Shown here: in pieces, positions 48,263-59,368 of the stretch
Position numbering within the stretch: the first letter of the stretch is position 1
How the letters are laid out: each line of letters begins with the position of its first letter
Source of the DNA: Chlorobaculum sp. 24CR
GTDB lineage: Bacteria; Bacteroidota; Chlorobiia; Chlorobiales; Chlorobiaceae
Length of the DNA: 64,000 bases
Assembly: GCF_004118635.1 (NCBI RefSeq)
Contig: NZ_SDGU01000022.1
Span: 22,319 to 86,318 of the forward strand
Direction of reading: 5' to 3'
Translations under genes and position numbers: made by a program
Notes under the pieces: model-generated
The model's input: the letters and a program-made list of their open reading frames with translations, nothing else
Told to the model about the DNA's origin: nothing
The model's database searches: none

Positions 48263-48736
48263 ATGAACATTCGCAGTCTGTTGATCGGCATTGCCGTTGG
48301 CATACTTCTCGCCGTTGGCGCGGGATGGATGATGATGCCGGCCATGATGCTCAAGGAGTACCAGAGTCCGTTCGGCGTCGAACAGACCGTCGATAACATC
48401 AGGGAGAACGCCATCTCCCAAGGGTGGGTGGTCGCCAGCGTCATGGCGATCGACAACTCCGTGAAAAAATATGGCGGCGGCGATCTTCCTCCCGTGAGAC
48501 TGGTCAATCTGTGCGAGCCGAATCACGCTTATAACATTTTGAAGGATGATAAAAACAAGATCGTTTCGGTTATGATGCCCTGCACGATCAGCGTCTATCA
48601 GAAGGCTGACGGCAAAACCTGGGTTTGCGTCATGAACGCCGCTCTCTTGGGCAAGATGTTCGGTGGCGTTGTCGCCGAGGTGATGGGCGGAACCGTCGCC
48701 AAGCAGCAACAGCAGTTTATCAATTTTGTACAATAA
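48263..48736 (+). CDS. DUF302 family protein with N-terminal membrane anchor
   Basis: A protein of 157 residues. Residues 1-30 are a membrane helix (IRSLLIGIAVGILLAVGAGW). The rest matches DUF302: FGVEQTVDNIRENAISQGWV, then LVNLCEPNHAYNILKDD, MMPCTISVYQKADGKTWV and a C-terminal helix. Two Cys (NLCEP and MMPCT) are conserved in a subset of the family. The function is unknown; family members appear in sulfur and redox contexts. Confidence 0.85.
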   Translation: MNIRSLLIGIAVGILLAVGAGWMMMPAMMLKEYQSPFGVEQTVDNIRENAISQGWVVASVMAIDNSVKKYGGGDLPPVRLVNLCEPNHAYNILKDDKNKIVSVMMPCTISVYQKADGKTWVCVMNAALLGKMFGGVVAEVMGGTVAKQQQQFINFVQ

Positions 48737-48746
48737 TAATTGAATT

Positions 48747-48795
48747 CGCACCGCTGCCGATCTCATTTCCACAGATCGGCAACGGTGCGTTTTTT
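48747..48795 (+). terminator. Terminator after the DUF302 gene
   Basis: GCACCGCTGCCGATCT (48748-48763) pairs with AGATCGGCAACGGTGC (48773-48788) with one mismatch, followed by a T-run. It ends 13 bases before the NYN gene. Confidence 0.88.
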
Positions 48796-48808
48796 CAAAG
48801 GGAAGTTT

Positions 48809-49402
48809 ATGACAAACAGAAGGTTATGGCTCATCGACGCCGGGTATCTGTTCAATGCGCGGCACAGCGTCAGCAGCGGCTATGAATTCAACTACCTGAA
48901 GCTCCGTGAAAAAATCGAGCAGGACGGGCCGATCTGGAGAGCCTACTATTTCAACAGCATTCCTTCCCCTCCCGGTGAAGCGCAGGAGTCGTTTCATAAC
49001 TGGTTGCAAAGCGCTCCGCCGAATGGCCCGAAAATCATCACCAGATTGTACGGCCTCAAATATCAGCGCGGCGACAGGGCTTACTGCGAAACCTGCAACC
49101 AGAAGGTGTCGCTGACCTGCCCGCACCAGCGCGCCGGAGAGCAGCGGCATATTCTGAAAAACGAGGTGCAGAAGGGGGTCGATGTCGGCATCGCCACGGC
49201 GGCGCTGATTCACCAGAACAATTACGACACACTTATTCTTTCGACCGGTGACGGCGATCTGCTCGACGCCATTGAGTACCTCTCGGAATCGGGAAAGCGT
49301 ATCGAGCTGGTCGTGTTCGACAACAGTGTTTCGACCGATTTGCAATGCCGCGCGGACAAACTCTACCTGATTAACGATTTTGCCGACGAGGTTGGCAACT
49401 GA
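48809..49402 (+). CDS. NYN/PIN-like domain protein (LabA/DUF88 type)
   Basis: A protein of 197 residues from ATG 48809 (GGGAAG ribosome site). WLIDAGYLFNARH opens the nuclease-like fold with an Asp. KGVDVGIATAALIHQNNYDT and LILSTGDGDLLDAIEYLSES supply the other acidic residues. Between them CETCNQKVSLTCPH may form a small zinc site, unusual for the family. Predicted to be an RNA-cutting or RNA-binding protein; the target is unknown. Confidence 0.83.
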   Translation: MTNRRLWLIDAGYLFNARHSVSSGYEFNYLKLREKIEQDGPIWRAYYFNSIPSPPGEAQESFHNWLQSAPPNGPKIITRLYGLKYQRGDRAYCETCNQKVSLTCPHQRAGEQRHILKNEVQKGVDVGIATAALIHQNNYDTLILSTGDGDLLDAIEYLSESGKRIELVVFDNSVSTDLQCRADKLYLINDFADEVGN

Positions 49403-49492
49403 TACCCCGGCACTATGCCGGTTTGATGTTCAGGCCGGTTCGGCAACAACTGTTTCGAGCCGCCCTCCTGAACCCTGCAATCATTTCTTGCC

Positions 49493-50136
49493 ATGAATGC
49501 AATCAATCCCGATGCTCTTGTACCGTACGTGTCAACTTTCTGAAGGCGGCTGCTGGTTGGACTTGTTTTTCTTGTCATCGGCATGAAGCTTGCGACATTG
49601 CTTCGGCACTCTTGTTCGCTACAGCATCGTCGCCGTCACGGTTATGACGGTGCTTCCCCAGATCGGCGTTCAGACCGCGAGCCATCCTGCCGTGCAGGCC
49701 TCCGCCGGTCTGGCCATCGCCTGGCTTTGCAGGGGACGCTCTCCAACATTGCGGCGGGCGTCATGCCGATTTTCTTCAGGCCCTTCCGCACCGGTCAGTA
49801 TATCGAAGTGGCGGGCACAGCGGGCACGGTCAAAAACGTGTCGCTCTTCACCACCGAGCTTGCCACCGCCGGACAACGTCCAGATCATTTTGCCCAACAG
49901 GCAGGTCTGGAGCGGCTCGATGGTCAACTCTTTGCATCACCACACCCGGCGCGCGTCGATTTTCTGCCCGGCATCTCCTGCAGCGACAATATCGACAAGG
50001 CCTTTTTTAGGTCATCAACGGCGTCCTCGCGGACGTCAAGTTCGAGCTGACCAAACAGTTCAGGGAGGCGATGGACGCCAACGGCCTCTCGATTCATTTT
50101 CCCCAGGAGGATGTGCACCTCCTCCAGTCTGCGTAG
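49493..50136 (+). pseudogene. Decayed MscS mechanosensitive channel gene
   Basis: Pieces of an MscS-type channel lie in order but in different frames. They are MNAINPDALVPYVSTF, then LLVGLVFLVIGMKLATLLRH (TM1), then VMTVLPQIGVQTAS...GLAIAW, then LALQGTLSNIAAGVMPIFFR and YIEVAGTAGTVKNVSLFTTE. These continue with DNVQIILPNRQVWSGSMVN, RVDFLPGISCSDNIDKA and GLSIHFPQEDVHLLQ. At least four frameshifts and one internal loss break the gene. The remains end at a TAG 158 bases before the GluR0-like gene. Confidence 0.9.
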
Positions 50137-50294
50137 TCCGGCTGCATTCGCCGCCGCCATGACCTCAAATGGAATAACGCTCTCTGTTGATTACCTTTCA
50201 GGAGTGGCTGACCTGAAATCCTTGCGCTGAAATCAGTTACTCTCCCCGTCAATCCGTTTCGCATCAATGCGATAGCGGCAGCAGCAGAAAGCCT

Positions 50295-51452
50295 ATGCAG
50301 AATGTGTTACGAACTATCCGGCGTACCGTTTTCAACTTCATTGGTAACCATCACGCTTTTCGCTGGCCGGAGCCGTCGTGCCGACCGGTCATGCTCCTGC
50401 TGGCTTACCTCTTTCTCTCGGCCCCTCTCGGCTCCTTGAGGGCCATTGCCGCAGAAAACGAACTGGTGCTGGCGACCAAACAGTCGCCGCCGTTCGCCAT
50501 GAAAAACGGGATGGGTGAGTGGGAGGGCATCTCCATCGACCTCGTACGCGCCATTGCCAACAAGGAGGGGCGCAAGCTTGTCATCAGGGAGATGTCGTTC
50601 ACCGGAATGCTCGCCGCCGTCGAGCGGGGCGAGGTCGATGCGGCGGCCTCGGCCATCACCGTGACCGCCGACCGCGAGCGCCGACTCGATTTTTCCTTCC
50701 CGTATTTTCAATCGGGACTGGCCATAGCCGTCCGGGAAAAAGAGACCGGCTGGCTGCACATCATCGGTCGGCTCTTCTCACCGGCTTTCCTGCGGGTGCT
50801 CGCCGCGCTTTCGCTGCTGCTGCTGATTTCCGGCGTGCTGGTCTGGCTTTTCGAGCGCAAGAAGAATCCCGACCATTTCGGAGGAACCCCGGCCCAGGGC
50901 ATCTGGTCGGGCTTCTGGTGGGCCGCCGTGACCATGACCACGGTCGGATACGGAGACAAGGCTCCCGCCACACTGGCCGGAAGGCTCATCGCACTGGTCT
51001 GGATGTTCACCGGTCTGGTGGTCATCTCCGGCTTCACGGCGGCCATGGCCACCGTTCTGACCGTCGGCAGCCTCTCAAGCGGCATCACCAAAGTCGAAGA
51101 TCTGTACGGCAAAAGGGTCGGAACGGTAAAGGCATCGAGCAGCAGCAGTTACCTCGAAAATGAGGCCATCAGGAGCACGCTTTTTCCATCCATTACGGAC
51201 GCGCTGCACGCGCTCGAAAACGGCAAGATCGAGGCCGTCGTGTTCGACGAGCCGATCATGCGTTACCTGGTCACTTCGGGCGAAATCCACGGCGTCACGA
51301 TCATCGAGCGCGTTTTCCGTCCCGAATACTACGCCGTCGCCTTGCCGCAAGGCAGCAGGCAAAGAGAAGCGCTCAATCAAGACTTGCTCGACCTCATGGC
51401 ATCCGACAAGTGGAAAGAGATCAGGTTCAGATATTTGCATTTAAAGCATTAG
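50295..51452 (+). CDS. GluR0-like ligand-gated potassium channel
   Basis: A protein of 385 residues. After a signal-like N-terminus (an alternative start ATG 50391 begins right at it), residues ~55-155 form the first half of a periplasmic amino-acid-binding domain (LVLATKQSPPFAMK, GISIDLVRAIANKEG, SFTGMLAAVERGEVDAAASA). A membrane helix follows, then a K+ pore with the selectivity filter VTMTTVGYGDKAP, and a second helix. The second binding half then resumes (GKRVGTVKASSSSSYLEN and so on). This split-binding-domain plus pore plan is that of prokaryotic ionotropic glutamate receptors. The ligand is not known. Confidence 0.9.
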   Translation: MQNVLRTIRRTVFNFIGNHHAFRWPEPSCRPVMLLLAYLFLSAPLGSLRAIAAENELVLATKQSPPFAMKNGMGEWEGISIDLVRAIANKEGRKLVIREMSFTGMLAAVERGEVDAAASAITVTADRERRLDFSFPYFQSGLAIAVREKETGWLHIIGRLFSPAFLRVLAALSLLLLISGVLVWLFERKKNPDHFGGTPAQGIWSGFWWAAVTMTTVGYGDKAPATLAGRLIALVWMFTGLVVISGFTAAMATVLTVGSLSSGITKVEDLYGKRVGTVKASSSSSYLENEAIRSTLFPSITDALHALENGKIEAVVFDEPIMRYLVTSGEIHGVTIIERVFRPEYYAVALPQGSRQREALNQDLLDLMASDKWKEIRFRYLHLKH

Positions 51453-51510
51453 TCCTGAGCGACGGCGGGTCAGATTTCAAAAAAACACAGTCAATCAGTC
51501 CAAACCTGAA

Positions 51511-53148
51511 ATGAGTCACAGCGAATCACCGAAGAAGGTCAACGTCGCGACCTGGAGCGAACTGCGGGAGAGAAAGCCGAGCTACGCGCTGGTCGGCGAG
51601 GTTGACTTGGTCGTGATCCGGCGCGGAGAGGAGGTCTCGGTGCTCTACGGGCGCTGCCTGCACCGGGGCGCGCTCATGGCCGACGGCATGGTCGAGGGCG
51701 ACAACCTGATCTGCGGCCTGCACAACTGGGACTATCGGCTCGATAGCGGCGTGAGCGAGTACAACAACAAGGAGGCGCTGCACCGGTTCCGAGCGTGGAT
51801 CGACCGGGAGGCCGATGCGGTGCTGGTCGATGAAAACGAGATTGCCGGGTGGGCGCGCCGTCATCCACAGGCGTGGAATCGCGATGCGTATCAGGGGCTG
51901 TACGCCGACCTCCACGGCGGCCCCGAAGAGCCTCGCAACAGCTCCATTCACCGGCTTGCCGAAACCGATCCCGACAGCTTCTGGCCGCAGGGGCCGGTTT
52001 CGGCGATGGGCGTGCCGGGCGACCTTCTGCCCAAATGGGACGACATCCAGATTCTCACCGCCCAGCTCGCCGTCCAGCCGCTCGACGACGATGCGCCCGT
52101 CGGAACCGGCGTGGTCATTGGGCCTCGCGCCAAAAGGCCGCTGCGTCTCGACATTCCCCTGCTGGTCACCGACATGAGCTACGGCGCGCTCAGCCGCGAG
52201 GTCAAGATCGCCTTGGCCCGCGGGGCCGAACTGGCCGGTACCGGCATCTGCTCCGGCGAAGGCGGGATGCTCGAAGCTGAAAGGGCCGAAAACTCCCGCT
52301 ACTTTTACGAACTCGCTCCGGCGGAGTTCGGCTTCGACATCGAGCAGGTCATCCGTTGCCAGGCGTTTCACTTCAAGGCCGGGCAGGCCGCCAAAACCGG
52401 CGTGGGCGGGTTGCTTCCGGCTGACAAGGTCACCGAGGAGATCGCCCGCGTTCGCGGCATCGAACCGCACCGCGACGCCCACGCCCCGTCGCATTTCCGC
52501 AATCTGCGTACGCCGGAAGAGTTCGCCCGCATGGCCGGGCGCGTCCGGGATGCGACCGGCGGCATTCCGGTGGGCTTCAAGCTCTCGGCGCAACACATCG
52601 AAGCCGACCTCGACTTCGCCATCGAAGCGGGCGCGGACTACGTCATCCTCGACGGGCGCGGCGGGGGCACCGGAGCATCGCCCAACCTGCTGAAGAACAA
52701 CATCTCCGTTCCGACCATCCCGGCTCTCGCGCGGGCGCGGCGGCACCTCGACAGATGCGCCGCCAGCCACGTCAGCCTCGTCATCACCGGCGGGTTGCGC
52801 ACCGAGTCCGACTTCATCAAAGCGCTCGCCCTCGGAGCCGACGCCGTCGCCCTTGGCAACGCCGCGATCCAGGCCGCCGGATGCCTCGGGATGCGAGCCT
52901 GTCACAACAACCACTGCCCCGTCGGAGTCGCGACGCAAAACCCCGAGCTGCGCCAGCGCCTCAAGATCGACCGCGCCGCGCAACGGGTTTATCGCTTCCT
53001 GCGCAACTCCGTCGCCATGATGCAGGTCATGGCAAGAGCCTGCGGCCACAACCACCTCAATCGATTCACCGTCTCCGATCTGGTAAGCTGGAAGCAGGAG
53101 ATGACCGCGTTGGCCGGAATCCGCTATGGCGGCGTTGGCGGTGGGTGA
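51511..53148 (+). CDS. Rieske domain fused to glutamate synthase FMN domain
   Basis: A protein of 545 residues. The N-terminal ~110 residues form a Rieske 2Fe-2S domain (YGRCLHRGALM then DNLICGLHNWDY, the C-x-H and C-x2-H ligand pairs). Residues ~165-530 match the FMN-binding synthase domain of glutamate synthase: LLVTDMSYGALSREVKIALA, GTGICSGEGGM, GQAAKTGVGGLLP, LDGRGGGTGASP and GADAVALGNAAI. The sequence CLGMRACHNNHCPVGVATQ holds the 3Fe-4S cysteines. There is no glutaminase domain. It may be an electron-transfer oxidoreductase of the archaeal-type GOGAT family; the substrate is unknown. Confidence 0.88.
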   Translation: MSHSESPKKVNVATWSELRERKPSYALVGEVDLVVIRRGEEVSVLYGRCLHRGALMADGMVEGDNLICGLHNWDYRLDSGVSEYNNKEALHRFRAWIDREADAVLVDENEIAGWARRHPQAWNRDAYQGLYADLHGGPEEPRNSSIHRLAETDPDSFWPQGPVSAMGVPGDLLPKWDDIQILTAQLAVQPLDDDAPVGTGVVIGPRAKRPLRLDIPLLVTDMSYGALSREVKIALARGAELAGTGICSGEGGMLEAERAENSRYFYELAPAEFGFDIEQVIRCQAFHFKAGQAAKTGVGGLLPADKVTEEIARVRGIEPHRDAHAPSHFRNLRTPEEFARMAGRVRDATGGIPVGFKLSAQHIEADLDFAIEAGADYVILDGRGGGTGASPNLLKNNISVPTIPALARARRHLDRCAASHVSLVITGGLRTESDFIKALALGADAVALGNAAIQAAGCLGMRACHNNHCPVGVATQNPELRQRLKIDRAAQRVYRFLRNSVAMMQVMARACGHNHLNRFTVSDLVSWKQEMTALAGIRYGGVGGG

Positions 53149-53342
53149 TTGAGTTTGGGTTGAGAGGGCGTATCCCAAGCATCTGGCATTTTATGTGCTT
53201 GAAAGCCACCAGTTTATTACATTATTTTCAGAGATGGATTTTTTAACAGCACGAGGCAACATCGCGAGTTTCAGATTTTCCACTGGTAAATAGGGAATTT
53301 TTTTAGTTTTTGATTCAGCAGCATCAACATAGTGCAATCCAC

Positions 53343-54851
53343 ATGTGGCAGGCCATTTTTATACTTCTGGTTTCGTTCCTGCTCTCCTCATGCACAAAAA
53401 AGCCGGAAGACCCTCAGACGCTTTACGGGAAATATCGTAACAGCGTGGTTCTTATTAAGAACCAGTACTACTACTCCATTGCCTTCGATAATGGAATCCG
53501 CTTGTTTTTTACACTTAACGAAAAAGGGGCGGCTCCGGAGATTTATGAAACCGAGAAGGATGCTGCCGAACATGCGAGTACTGCATTCGGTACAGGTTTC
53601 TTTGTGGATCGAGACGGGCGGATAGCAACGAATCGCCACGTAGTAAACCCTTTGCAGCAGGGGAGGGACGCTGCGGAATACATCACGAAGGCAGTTGCGG
53701 ATTTCAAGCAGTTGCTTTCTGACAGGATAACGGAAAAGGTCAATGAACAGCGCAAGCTAAAAGAGTACTTTGAAACCAATTACTATGCGCTTGACGGGAA
53801 CGCTATCAGCAATCTCAGGCAACAATACGCGGAGCTTGATTCGCAGATCAACGTGATGAAAAAGGTGTTGCAGAGCATCTATTTTAATCCTGATAATACC
53901 GAAATGCAGGTGCATGTGATGGATATCGGGGTCGCTTATGATAACACCTACGTTACCTCACCCAACGACTTCCAAAGTTGTGTTGTGTTGAACCAGTCTG
54001 GTGATGAGGCGGTGGATCTTGCTGTCATCCAGCTCAAAAACAAGCACACGCCAGAGACTATTACGGACCTTATTCCTTTACTTGATGAAGCAGGTAAGAG
54101 CTACACCTCCCCGACTGTCAATGACGATGTGTACATGATTGGTTACAATTACGGATTATTACTTGCTGTTACCAAAGACGGGATAAAGTCGCAGTTTACG
54201 GCGGGCAAGGTTACGCAGGAGCCGGACGGCAACCGGATGTTATACTCTATTCCCACTCTGCCAGGTTCAAGCGGAAGTCCTATTATCGATCAGTGGGGAC
54301 ACCTTGTAGCAGTGAACTTCGCAAAGATATCCGATACCCAGAGCTTCAGTTTTGGGATTCCGAAGCAGCCTCTTCTTACCTTGTTGAACTCGTCAACAGG
54401 CATGGAGCCGGGAATTCACACTGAGCGGGTGAAAGCCGCCAACGCACCGCAAGCAGAATCAGTGCCTATCTCTGTGCCAGCACCTGTCCCAGCTCCAGTA
54501 TCGACGGCCAGTCCAGATAGCCAGGGGGAGGCTTATCGGACGACCATTCGGGGTTTTGTCGTTGCTGAAGACAGCAGGGATTTCGATCAGATTTACGGGT
54601 ATTTCTCGGATAATCTCCTGCGCTATTGGGATATGTCGAAACCCAGCTACGATGATCTGTTGAAGAGCTACCAGTTCGTTTGGCGCAAGACAAGCCAGTC
54701 GAGGAATATCATCACAGATATCCGCAAGATCACTGATCGCACCTTCGACCTCTATACCGAGTACGAATACTATGACCTAACCAAGCAGAAGACTATATCG
54801 AAAAGCAGTCGCGTTCGTTTTCATTTCGATGGTTCAGGGAAAATTGATGAG
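53343..54851 (+). CDS. Trypsin-like serine protease lipoprotein with C-terminal NTF2-like domain (start of the coding region shown; stop at 54869)
   Basis: The coding region runs from ATG 53343 to the stop ending at 54869, 508 residues. MWQAIFILLVSFLLSSC is a lipoprotein signal. The trypsin-fold triad is visible: His in GRIATNRHVVNP, Asp in AVDLAVIQLKN and Ser in LPGSSGSPIIDQWG. A coiled segment of ~60 residues is inserted after the His strand. After a Pro/Ala/Val linker (PISVPAPVPAPVS), the last ~120 residues look like an NTF2/SnoaL-type domain (TTIRGFVVAEDSRDFDQIYG...). It is probably a periplasmic or surface protease of the DegP/HtrA-like fold without PDZ domains. Confidence 0.78.
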
Positions 54852-55037
54852 GTTTATGGCGTTCAATGAGGTTGGTGATGCTTATGAAATTCGCATTTTT
54901 CGCATTCGAGAAAGTTCAGCAAAGCTGAGTGTTGAACAGACTGATGATCTATGGACGGGAAGCCTCATGGACATTTATTTAGCATTGCTTTTTTTATAAA
55001 ATCATGTTTCAGTAGATATTGCTATCTCAATTAAATC

Positions 55038-55805
55038 ATGAGCGATCTCTCTCATTTGCAGTCTGAGCTGGAGCGAGCACAGTTCCTTCAAGATACCTTT
55101 ATTGCCTTTGCTACAAATGACAATATTGGTGGTGACCAGCAAGACTATGAGGAACTACGCCGCCACTTTTTGGCCAATCCAAAAACAAAAAGCCTTGTTC
55201 CAGATTGGCTACGTGCGCGTCGTAATGCCAATGAATTCTGGCATTTTGTCAAGTATGAGTTTGATACATATTCTGAACGCCGTGAATTCATTTGGAATCA
55301 AATGGCTCCTTTGCTTGAATATTGTGAATCTTTAACTCAGGCCCCTGCTGATTCGCATATAGAAACGGAATTGGCGCGGTTCAACGTTGATGAAATCACT
55401 CACATTTGGCAAAAAGCGTTGGAGCGAAAGACAAGAGATCCAGAAGGTGCTATTACCATTGCCGGAACGATGCTTGAAAGCGTATGCAAGCATATTTTGA
55501 ACAAGCGTAAAATCGAATACTCTTCCAATAAAATTGAATTACCTGAGTTATACAAGCTTACAGCCAAGAATCTGAATCTTGCCACCGATCAGCATACAGA
55601 GCCTATCTATAAGCAGATACTTGGCGGATGCTCAAGCATTATCAATGGCCTTGGCGCTCTTAGAAACAAGCTTGGCGATGCTCACGGTCACGGGGAAATA
55701 CGTGCTGCTCGTCCTGCCGCAAGACATGCCGCGCTTGCTATCAACTTGGCGGGCACTATGGCGCTCTATTTGCTTGAAACATACCACCAGCAGGAAAAAA
55801 AGTGA
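55038..55805 (+). CDS. Abortive-infection C-terminal (Abi_C) domain protein
   Basis: A protein of 255 residues. Residues ~130-250 match the Abi_C domain: GAITIAGTMLESVCKHILNK, ELYKLTAKNLNLA, GGCSSIINGLGALRNKLGDAHG and ARHAALAINLAGTMALYLLE. RNKLGDAH fits the R-N-x(4-6)-H motif of HEPN ribonucleases. The N-terminal half (DYEELRRHFLANPKTKSLVP) is often seen with this domain. It has lower GC than its neighbours. It is likely a phage-defence or toxin-type protein acting alone or with the upstream protease. Confidence 0.8.
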   Translation: MSDLSHLQSELERAQFLQDTFIAFATNDNIGGDQQDYEELRRHFLANPKTKSLVPDWLRARRNANEFWHFVKYEFDTYSERREFIWNQMAPLLEYCESLTQAPADSHIETELARFNVDEITHIWQKALERKTRDPEGAITIAGTMLESVCKHILNKRKIEYSSNKIELPELYKLTAKNLNLATDQHTEPIYKQILGGCSSIINGLGALRNKLGDAHGHGEIRAARPAARHAALAINLAGTMALYLLETYHQQEKK

Positions 55806-55989
55806 TGTTTCTGAGTTATCATTGGTGTTTTTTCAATAAGTCTGAGAGGCGGATGGTAATTCTGCTCCGTCCGACCCCTCTGGGATTTCTTGCCGCTACT
55901 GTATGGCTTCACACCGTTGGCAACCGGTATGAAACATCGCCCATTCCGCCCGGAATTCGCCTCTATTCCCTCACCTATCACCCGCATTC

Positions 55990-56343
55990 ATGAATATCAC
56001 CAGCGCCGACTTTTTCTGTAGTTATTCGAGCTTGAGCTGGCTCTCGGCTGACGGATCGCCGGAGATTGTGTTCGTAGGGCGGTCGCATGTGGGGAAATTT
56101 TCGTTGCTCAATTCGCTGTGCGGTCGCAAGGGGCAGGTCGTACAGGTTGTCGCTCATAAACTCCATCGCCCTGTGCTCATTCCAGCTTTCCGAGGCCATC
56201 TTCTGACGTTTTTTCCCCGTAAGCATCAGGGTTTTTTCGCATTAGAATTTATGGTCAAGCAGACGCTCTTTGCGCCGAAACTGCTGATGCAATCGACAGC
56301 AACCACAGTTTTTGGGCTTTTCGCGCCCGGCTTTTTAGTTTGA
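55990..56343 (+). pseudogene. Truncated duplicate of engB
   Basis: The first ~45 codons match the intact engB at 57457 almost residue for residue ([15 protein letters not shown]..., then [20 protein letters not shown]). After that the sequence turns unrelated (about position 56130) and runs open to 56343. The P-loop is damaged (GRSHVGKFS versus GRSNVGKSS), so it cannot be a working GTPase. It may be the scar of a partial duplication that brought in or mobilised the genes between the two copies. Confidence 0.85.
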
Positions 56344-56448
56344 CATTGTCAGCCACCGCGAGCATTGTGGCGCGAATTTTTACCGGGCTCACGCGATTGT
56401 CAGTAAAGCAGAGCAGTGGGTTTTCATTCATCACAATGGAGAGCTGAT

Positions 56449-56934
56449 ATGGATACGCAAGCAAAGATGACGATCTGCCTTTGGTACGATGGCGATGCCG
56501 AGGAAGCGGCGCGATTTTATGCGAAGACCTTTCCGGATTCATCCGTTGGTGCGGTATTTCGCGCACCGGGAGATTATCCGTCCGGCAAAACCGGAGATGT
56601 GTTGACGGTCGAGTTTACGTTGATGGGAATTCCCTGCATCGGACTCAATGGCGGCCCCGAGTTCACGCACAATGAATCGTTCTCGTTTCAGGTCGCGACC
56701 GCTGACCAGGCGGAAACCGACCGTTACTGGAACGCGATTGTCGGCAATGGCGGCGAGGAGAGCGTGTGCGGGTGGTGTAAGGACAAATGGGGAATCTCCT
56801 GGCAGATTACGCCGATCGCTCTGACCAGAGCGGTATCCGACCCCGACTCCGCCGCCGCCAAGCGTGCGTTCGATGCGATGATGGGGATGAAAAAGATCGA
56901 CATCGCAGCAATCGAAGCGGCCCATCGCGGTTGA
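56449..56934 (+). CDS. VOC/PhnB-like superfamily protein
   Basis: A protein of 161 residues from ATG 56449 (GGAGAG upstream). MTICLWYDGDAEEAARFYAK, DVLTVEFTLMGIPCIGLNGG and GGEESVCGWCKDKWGISWQI match the PhnB/'3-demethylubiquinone methyltransferase-like' branch of the glyoxalase/bleomycin fold. The actual function is unknown; such genes are often mobile. Confidence 0.87.
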   Translation: MDTQAKMTICLWYDGDAEEAARFYAKTFPDSSVGAVFRAPGDYPSGKTGDVLTVEFTLMGIPCIGLNGGPEFTHNESFSFQVATADQAETDRYWNAIVGNGGEESVCGWCKDKWGISWQITPIALTRAVSDPDSAAAKRAFDAMMGMKKIDIAAIEAAHRG

Positions 56935-57031
56935 ACTTCAGGAGCACATTTCAAGATCGGTGGCCGCTGAGAGGGTGAGGATGATTGGCGCGTGAAAAGG
57001 GTATATTCAGGAAATGCAAACAGGGAGGTAA

Positions 57032-57280
57032 ATGGAACGGAAGTATGAGGTTGGCGGCGATTATTTCATAGAGGAAATAATGGCGGCTGTTTTTTTGGGA
57101 TTTCGTACCGCCAAGAATCCCTCAACGGTGACGGTTCATCCTGAACTGATTAAGAAGATCAGGGAGCGTTTCAGGAACAAAGTGGTCGGGCCGAAACGTG
57201 TGGGCGACTCGGAGGTGTTTTGCGGGCTGAAGGTCATTGAAGACGCGACGAAAGAGAAAGATTATTTGTCAGTCAGCTAA
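57032..57280 (+). CDS. Small protein of unknown function
   Basis: A protein of 82 residues behind a good ribosome site (GGGAGG). It reads MERKYEVGGDYFIEEIMAAV, then NPSTVTVHPELIKKIRERFR and GPKRVGDSEVFCGLKVIEDA. There is no family I recognise. The TVTVHPELIKKIRE stretch is a plain helix; no membrane or signal segment. Terminators follow before engB. Confidence 0.65.
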   Translation: MERKYEVGGDYFIEEIMAAVFLGFRTAKNPSTVTVHPELIKKIRERFRNKVVGPKRVGDSEVFCGLKVIEDATKEKDYLSVS

Positions 57281-57360
57281 GTCCTTTAAAAAAAAGGAGA
57301 TCGGGATTTTGCACGGGAAATGAAATTCTTGGGGTAACGGAGCTATGGCGTAGTCCTCGG

Positions 57361-57379
57361 CCCAATCCTTTGGGTTTTT
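57361..57379 (+). terminator. Small hairpin terminator before engB
   Basis: CCCAA (57361-57365) pairs with TTGGG (57370-57374), followed by five Ts. Short, but in the expected place after the 57032 gene. Confidence 0.5.
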
Positions 57380-57411
57380 CCTCCAGGGTTTTTTAGTTTA
57401 GCCATTCAATC

Positions 57412-57440
57412 CGCCGCGAAAAACGCGGCGTGATTTTTTT
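57412..57440 (+). terminator. Hairpin with T-run 17 bases upstream of engB
   Basis: CGCCGCG (57412-57418) pairs with CGCGGCG (57424-57430), followed by TGATTTTTTT. It ends just before the AAGGA ribosome site of engB (57443-57447). It either ends the 57032 transcript or controls engB itself. Confidence 0.8.
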
Positions 57441-57456
57441 ATAAGGATTTTCCTTC

Positions 57457-59354
<1,898 letters not shown>

Positions 59355-59368
59355 CTCCGGACGGAGCG

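Noticed and set aside
55978..56226. A minus-strand frame of 82 codons opposite the broken engB copy
   Set aside because: Most of it is antisense to the engB duplicate, and a similar antisense frame exists opposite the intact engB.
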